DNA from: Flavobacteriales bacterium | GTDB lineage: Bacteria; Bacteroidota; Bacteroidia; Flavobacteriales; Flavobacteriaceae | Assembly: GCA_011525065.1 (NCBI GenBank) | Contig: WTIY01000079.1 | Coordinates: 1-9,800 of the forward strand | Reading direction: 5' to 3' | DNA length: 9,800 nucleotides | Shown here: positions 5,847 through 9,800 of the stretch, in pieces | Layout of the letters: each line of letters opens with the position of its first letter | Position numbering within the stretch: the stretch's first letter is position 1 | Position numbers and translations under genes: made by a program | The notes under the pieces: model-generated | Told to the model about the DNA's origin: nothing | What the model saw: only the letters and a program-made list of their open reading frames with translations | Database searches by the model: none

Positions 5847-8795
5847 ATGAAAAATCACCTTTGGCTTTTGTCATTTTTTATTTTGGCGGCATGTAATGTC
5901 CGCCAACCGACGACCATTGCCCCTGATTTTGACCCAATACCCTATGTAGATCCGTTTATCGGAACAGGAGGACACGGGCACACTTTTCCAGGAGCAACCA
6001 CCCCTTTTGGCATGGTTCAACTGAGTCCTGACACCCGACTCAGCGGTTGGGATGGCTGCAGTGGCTATCATTACAGCGACCAATACATCTATGGGTTCTC
6101 CCACACCCACCTGAGCGGAACTGGGGTCAGCGATTACGGCGATCTGCTGCTGATGCCTGCCAGCAAAAAAGATTGGCACAATGGTGCTCAATCAAGCGGG
6201 GGGTATCGTCAATATTTTAGCCATAAAAACGAAAAAGCCTCGCCCGGCTACTACAAAGTTTATTTGGACAGTCTGGACCTTATTGCCTCCATGACTGCCA
6301 GCCCGAGGACTGCCATGCATCAATACCAGTATTCACTCGAACATCCTGCTTATTTGGTGATCGACTTGGCCCATAGAGATGCCCTCCTCTCTGCTGACCT
6401 CGAGCTTATCGATGCCTATACCCTAAGAGGGCATCGTCATTCTAAAGCTTGGGCCGAAGATCAACGCTTGTATTTTTACATCAAGTTCTCTCACCCGATC
6501 AAGACCATTCGCGAGGCCAAGAACAAAAATCTGAAGGAATCTTTGGATTTTGAATACCGAAAAGACCGACAAATGGCTTATTTAAAATTTGACAATTTAG
6601 AGAATAGCCCCGTCGAAATTAAGGTTGGTCTTTCGGCCGTAGATCATGAGGGTGCCTATAAAAATTACCTGGCTGAGGCCGCAGGAAAAAGCTTTGATCT
6701 CATGCGTTTTGAGGCCGAGAAAATGTGGCGTAAACAATTGCTAAAAATCAAAGTCGCTGGAAAGCGAGACAGCGATCTAGTCAATTTTTACAGCAGCCTT
6801 TATCACAGCATGATCGCGCCAAATCTTTATCAGGACGTCGATGGACGTTACCGGGGAATGGATTTGGAAATCCATCAGGACAGCACCTTTAATTACTATA
6901 CCGTCTTTTCGCTTTGGGATACCTTCAGGGCGGCTCACCCACTATATACCATAATTGAGCCAGAGCGCAGTGTCGATTTTGTCAAGACCTTACTCGCCAA
7001 ATACGATGAAGGTGGAATCATGCCCATTTGGGACTTGTCGTCAAATTACACAGGCTGCATGATCGGTTATCACGGAGTCTCAGTTATCGCTGACGCCTAT
7101 CTCAAGGGCCTTGATGGTTTTGACGCCAAAAAAGCACTCGAGGCCATGAAGCACAGTGCCCTTCAAGATCATCTAGGTCTTCAAGCCTACAAAGCGCAGT
7201 CGTTCATCCCCTTGGAACATGAAGGCGAAAGCGTCTCCAAAACTCTTGAATACGCCTATGACGATTGGACCATCGCTCAAATGGCAAAAGCCTTAGGCCA
7301 AACTGCGGTTTACCGTGAATTCATAAAGCGAGCACAGCACTATAAAAGCGTGTTTGATCCCGGAAGCGGATTCATGCGAGCCCGGCAATACAATTCGTGG
7401 TTTACGCCATTTGACCCCTTTGAGGTAAACTTTAATTACACCGAGGCCAATGCCTGGCAATATCGCTTTTTTGTGCCCCACGATATCGAGGGGCTCATGG
7501 GCCTAATGGGTGGGGCGGAAAAATTTGAAAGTGAACTGGATCAACTCTTCACAGCGAGCTCATCGACTACGGGCAGGAATCAAGTGGACATAACAGGACT
7601 TATCGGACAATACGCACACGGCAATGAGCCCAGTCATCACATGGCTTATTTATACCATTACGTTCAAAAACCTCATAAAAGTCAAGAACGCGTTCGTGAA
7701 ATCCTGACCACATTATACACCCCAACTCCTGATGGGATTTCAGGAAATGAAGATTGCGGCCAAATGAGTGCTTGGTACCTGCTGAGCAGTCTTGGATTTT
7801 ATCCCATGGCTCCCGGCAACCCTGAATATTTATTGGGTAGCCCACTTTTTGATCGAGCAGAAATTCAGGTGGGTGAACAAAACTTTGAGGTCGTGGCGTA
7901 CGACAATCAGCTTGATCATCCTTACGTGCAATCGGTTAAACTCAATGGTCAAAACTGGGATAAAACTTACTTGCCTCACAGCGCCTTGACCCAGGGAGGG
8001 ACTCTTGAATTTTTTATGGGCGCTCAGCCCAGTGCATGGGGTAGGTCGAGAGAAAATAGCCCAACATCACGTCTTGATCTTGAGCCAGAGGAGACTCTGG
8101 TAATTCCTCCATTTATCCAGTCAGGCAGCACCGCCATAAAGGATAGCACGCAAGTGGTCCTGGGTCAAATCAATGATTCAGCACAAATTTATTACAGTCT
8201 TAATAAAGCTACAGCAAAGGCCTATCAAGCACCATTCACCCTCACTGACGGCGCTACCTTAAGCATTTACGCGGAGGATAATTACGGCCGAAAAAGTGCG
8301 GAAGTGACCACAAAATTTATCAAAATCGACCCGCTGCGCGAAATCACTGTGAACACGGCATTTGCCAATCAATATAATGGGGGCGGACCCAATGCGCTGA
8401 TCGACGGCTACCATGGATCTAATAATTTTTTTGGCGGAGCTTGGCAAGGTTATGAAGGTGAAGACATCGATGTGATCATCGACCTAGGAGACGTCAAAAC
8501 GATCGAATCGGTATCGATCAATTTTCTAGAGGACCAACGCAGCTGGATTTTCCTACCGACTCAAGTAGAACTGGCTGTGGGTCTGGATAAAAAGACCGAG
8601 AAATTTAAAACCATTGAGCTGCCTGAGATTCGCCAAAGCAAGCTGCCGAGACAAAAAACCATTGAGTTCTCCTTGGGTAAAAGCCAACAACGATACATTC
8701 ATCTGAAGGTAAAAAATTTCGGAGACCTGCCTCCCTGGCACCTGGGATATGGCGGTAAGGCCTGGCTTTTTGCCGATGAAATAACCATTAAATAA
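5847..8795 (+). CDS. GH92 alpha-mannosidase lipoprotein with C-terminal chitobiase-like and discoidin-like modules
   Basis: A 982-residue exo-alpha-mannosidase, expected to trim terminal alpha-mannose (often alpha-1,2) from N-glycans or mannans with Ca2+. The N terminus is a short signal peptide ending in the lipobox LAAC (cysteine at residue 16). The next residues are not acidic, so no obvious surface-export signal is seen and it is probably periplasmic. The GH92 beta-sandwich opens with YVDPFIGTGGHGHTFPGA. In the catalytic part, TEANAWQY carries the proposed general acid E533, HGNEPSHH (H591-N593-E594) matches the Ca2+/substrate region, and GNEDCGQMSAW (E635, D636) holds the acids linked to the base. 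After about residue 752 comes a chitobiase C-terminal-like beta domain, then a discoidin/F5-8-type domain (about 832-982) that may bind sugar. I prefer ATG 5847; ATG 5838 or TTG 5826 would add three or seven residues before the signal. The glycosylasparaginase follows after 3 bases. Confidence 0.93.
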   Translation: MKNHLWLLSFFILAACNVRQPTTIAPDFDPIPYVDPFIGTGGHGHTFPGATTPFGMVQLSPDTRLSGWDGCSGYHYSDQYIYGFSHTHLSGTGVSDYGDLLLMPASKKDWHNGAQSSGGYRQYFSHKNEKASPGYYKVYLDSLDLIASMTASPRTAMHQYQYSLEHPAYLVIDLAHRDALLSADLELIDAYTLRGHRHSKAWAEDQRLYFYIKFSHPIKTIREAKNKNLKESLDFEYRKDRQMAYLKFDNLENSPVEIKVGLSAVDHEGAYKNYLAEAAGKSFDLMRFEAEKMWRKQLLKIKVAGKRDSDLVNFYSSLYHSMIAPNLYQDVDGRYRGMDLEIHQDSTFNYYTVFSLWDTFRAAHPLYTIIEPERSVDFVKTLLAKYDEGGIMPIWDLSSNYTGCMIGYHGVSVIADAYLKGLDGFDAKKALEAMKHSALQDHLGLQAYKAQSFIPLEHEGESVSKTLEYAYDDWTIAQMAKALGQTAVYREFIKRAQHYKSVFDPGSGFMRARQYNSWFTPFDPFEVNFNYTEANAWQYRFFVPHDIEGLMGLMGGAEKFESELDQLFTASSSTTGRNQVDITGLIGQYAHGNEPSHHMAYLYHYVQKPHKSQERVREILTTLYTPTPDGISGNEDCGQMSAWYLLSSLGFYPMAPGNPEYLLGSPLFDRAEIQVGEQNFEVVAYDNQLDHPYVQSVKLNGQNWDKTYLPHSALTQGGTLEFFMGAQPSAWGRSRENSPTSRLDLEPEETLVIPPFIQSGSTAIKDSTQVVLGQINDSAQIYYSLNKATAKAYQAPFTLTDGATLSIYAEDNYGRKSAEVTTKFIKIDPLREITVNTAFANQYNGGGPNALIDGYHGSNNFFGGAWQGYEGEDIDVIIDLGDVKTIESVSINFLEDQRSWIFLPTQVELAVGLDKKTEKFKTIELPEIRQSKLPRQKTIEFSLGKSQQRYIHLKVKNFGDLPPWHLGYGGKAWLFADEITIK

Positions 8796-8798
8796 CCC

Positions 8799-9797
8799 AT
8801 GAAACGACGAAATTTTATTCAGCGTACTGCACTCGGGAGTTTAGCAGTAGTCGGTGGCTCAAAGGCCCTGGCCGGATCCTTGTCCTCCACAGAACCCAAT
8901 CCAAAAAGCAGCATGAGCAATTCGGAAGCAATGCCACTGGTTGTTGCGACTTGGAATGTCCCAAACGCGACCGAGGCGGCCTATACAGTACTACAAAGCG
9001 GGGGTTCAGCCTTGGATGCTGTAGAACAGGGTTGTCGTGTGGAGGAGGCCAATGCTGAGGGCCAAAGTGTGGGTATCGGTGGTCTGCCAGACCGTGAGGG
9101 CCATGTAACTTTAGACGCCTGCATTATGAATTCAAAGGGCGATTACGGGGCGGTCGTTTATCTTCAAAACATAAAACATCCCATCTCCGTGGCGCGCAAA
9201 GTTATGGAGGAAACACCGCACGTTATTATGGCGGGCAGCGGTGCAGAACAATTTGCGGTCAGTCAAGGGTTTCCCCGAGAAAACCTTTTAACGGAAGCGT
9301 CAAAAAAGGCTTGGCAAAAGTGGCTGGTCGAGGCCAAATACAAACCCATCATTAATATTGAGAATCACGACACCATTGGCATGCTTGCCATAGATCAAAA
9401 CGGAGACATCGCTGGCGGATGTACTACCAGTGGTTTGGCCTATAAAATGGCCGGACGCGTGGGGGACTCTCCCATCATCGGATCAGGCTTATTCATCGAC
9501 AATGAAGTTGGGGGTGCAACCGCCACTGGACTTGGTGAAGAGGTCCTGAAGACTGTGGGTAGCTTTTTGATTGTAGAGCTCATGAGGCAAGGGCGCAGTC
9601 CTCAACAGGCTTGCGAAGAAGCGATTGGCCGAATCGTCAAAAAGAACCCGAATTACAAAGATTTTCAAGTGGGCTACATCGCGGTCAACAAAAAGGGTGA
9701 AGTTGGCTACTACAGCATTCACCAGGGGTTTTCGGCCACCTGCTATCGAAAAGGCACCAATGAAAATTTTGCCAGTGATTATTTTGACAAATCCTAA
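8799..9797 (+). CDS. Glycosylasparaginase (N4-(beta-N-acetylglucosaminyl)-L-asparaginase), Tat-exported
   Basis: A 332-residue Ntn-hydrolase that cleaves GlcNAc-Asn, the core linkage of N-glycoproteins, to aspartate and glucosaminylamine (EC 3.5.1.26). The precursor should self-cleave between D191 and T192 in NHDTIGML, making T192 the catalytic nucleophile. T210, R220, D223, T243 and G244 have the same spacing from T192 as T170, R180, D183, T203 and G204 from T152 in the Flavobacterium meningosepticum enzyme, and W52 sits where its W11 would be. These key residues all appear intact. The N terminus KRRNFIQ followed by a hydrophobic stretch and ALA-G near residue 25 is a twin-arginine signal, so it is probably folded and exported to the periplasm. 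The start is 3 bases after the GH92 stop, indicating cotranscription. Length is normal and the stop is 3 bases before the window end. Confidence 0.94.
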   Translation: MKRRNFIQRTALGSLAVVGGSKALAGSLSSTEPNPKSSMSNSEAMPLVVATWNVPNATEAAYTVLQSGGSALDAVEQGCRVEEANAEGQSVGIGGLPDREGHVTLDACIMNSKGDYGAVVYLQNIKHPISVARKVMEETPHVIMAGSGAEQFAVSQGFPRENLLTEASKKAWQKWLVEAKYKPIINIENHDTIGMLAIDQNGDIAGGCTTSGLAYKMAGRVGDSPIIGSGLFIDNEVGGATATGLGEEVLKTVGSFLIVELMRQGRSPQQACEEAIGRIVKKNPNYKDFQVGYIAVNKKGEVGYYSIHQGFSATCYRKGTNENFASDYFDKS

Positions 9798-9800
9798 TCC

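Noticed and set aside
8799..9797. Plain L-asparaginase or isoaspartyl peptidase as the function of the last gene
   Set aside because: The spacing of T192, T210, R220, D223, T243 and G244, together with W52, matches the glycosylasparaginase from Flavobacterium, and the gene is paired with an N-glycan mannosidase.
1..9800. Mobile element, defence system, CRISPR array or biosynthetic cluster
   Set aside because: No transposase, integrase, nuclease, toxin-antitoxin, direct-repeat array or modular synthase is seen on either strand.

Overview
The window looks like chromosomal DNA of a Bacteroidota bacterium, most likely a flavobacterium. The clues are a DUF2723 (GT117-type) membrane glycosyltransferase, promoter boxes of the TAnnTTTG type, no clear Shine-Dalgarno sequences, a Flavobacterium-type glycosylasparaginase, and a GH92 mannosidase made as a lipoprotein. 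The genus cannot be read from the sequence. Gene density is high, no gene-free gap exceeds 300 bases, and I see no transposase, integrase, CRISPR array or long repeat. Apart from the tRNA cut by the window edge, all genes look intact.

Layout. (1) Positions 1-55, minus strand: the 5' part of tRNA-Gln(TTG), cut by the window edge, with a well-formed promoter upstream at 73-103. (2) 201-4121, plus strand: a two-gene unit, a 1092-residue GT-C-type membrane glycosyltransferase (DUF2723) followed 6 bases later by a CE4 polysaccharide deacetylase. (3) 4184-5749, minus strand and convergent with unit 2: a membrane-anchored metallophosphoesterase and a small thioredoxin-fold protein that has lost the first cysteine of its active site. 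Each has its own TATCTTTG box. (4) 5847-9797, plus strand and divergent from unit 3: a GH92 alpha-mannosidase lipoprotein followed 3 bases later by a glycosylasparaginase with a twin-arginine signal.

How the genes may work together. The last two genes make a coherent N-glycan catabolic pair: GH92 trims alpha-mannose from glycans, and the glycosylasparaginase cuts the final GlcNAc-Asn linkage. No SusC/SusD pair is in view, so this is not a visible polysaccharide utilisation locus, although more genes may follow beyond 9797. The first pair more likely acts in building or modifying envelope glycans. No evidence links the thioredoxin-like and phosphoesterase genes functionally to either pair.

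I did not find a clearly new system. The points most worth a second look are the single-cysteine thioredoxin-like protein, the export arrangement of the N-glycan pair, and the large uncharacterised C-terminal half of the DUF2723 protein.
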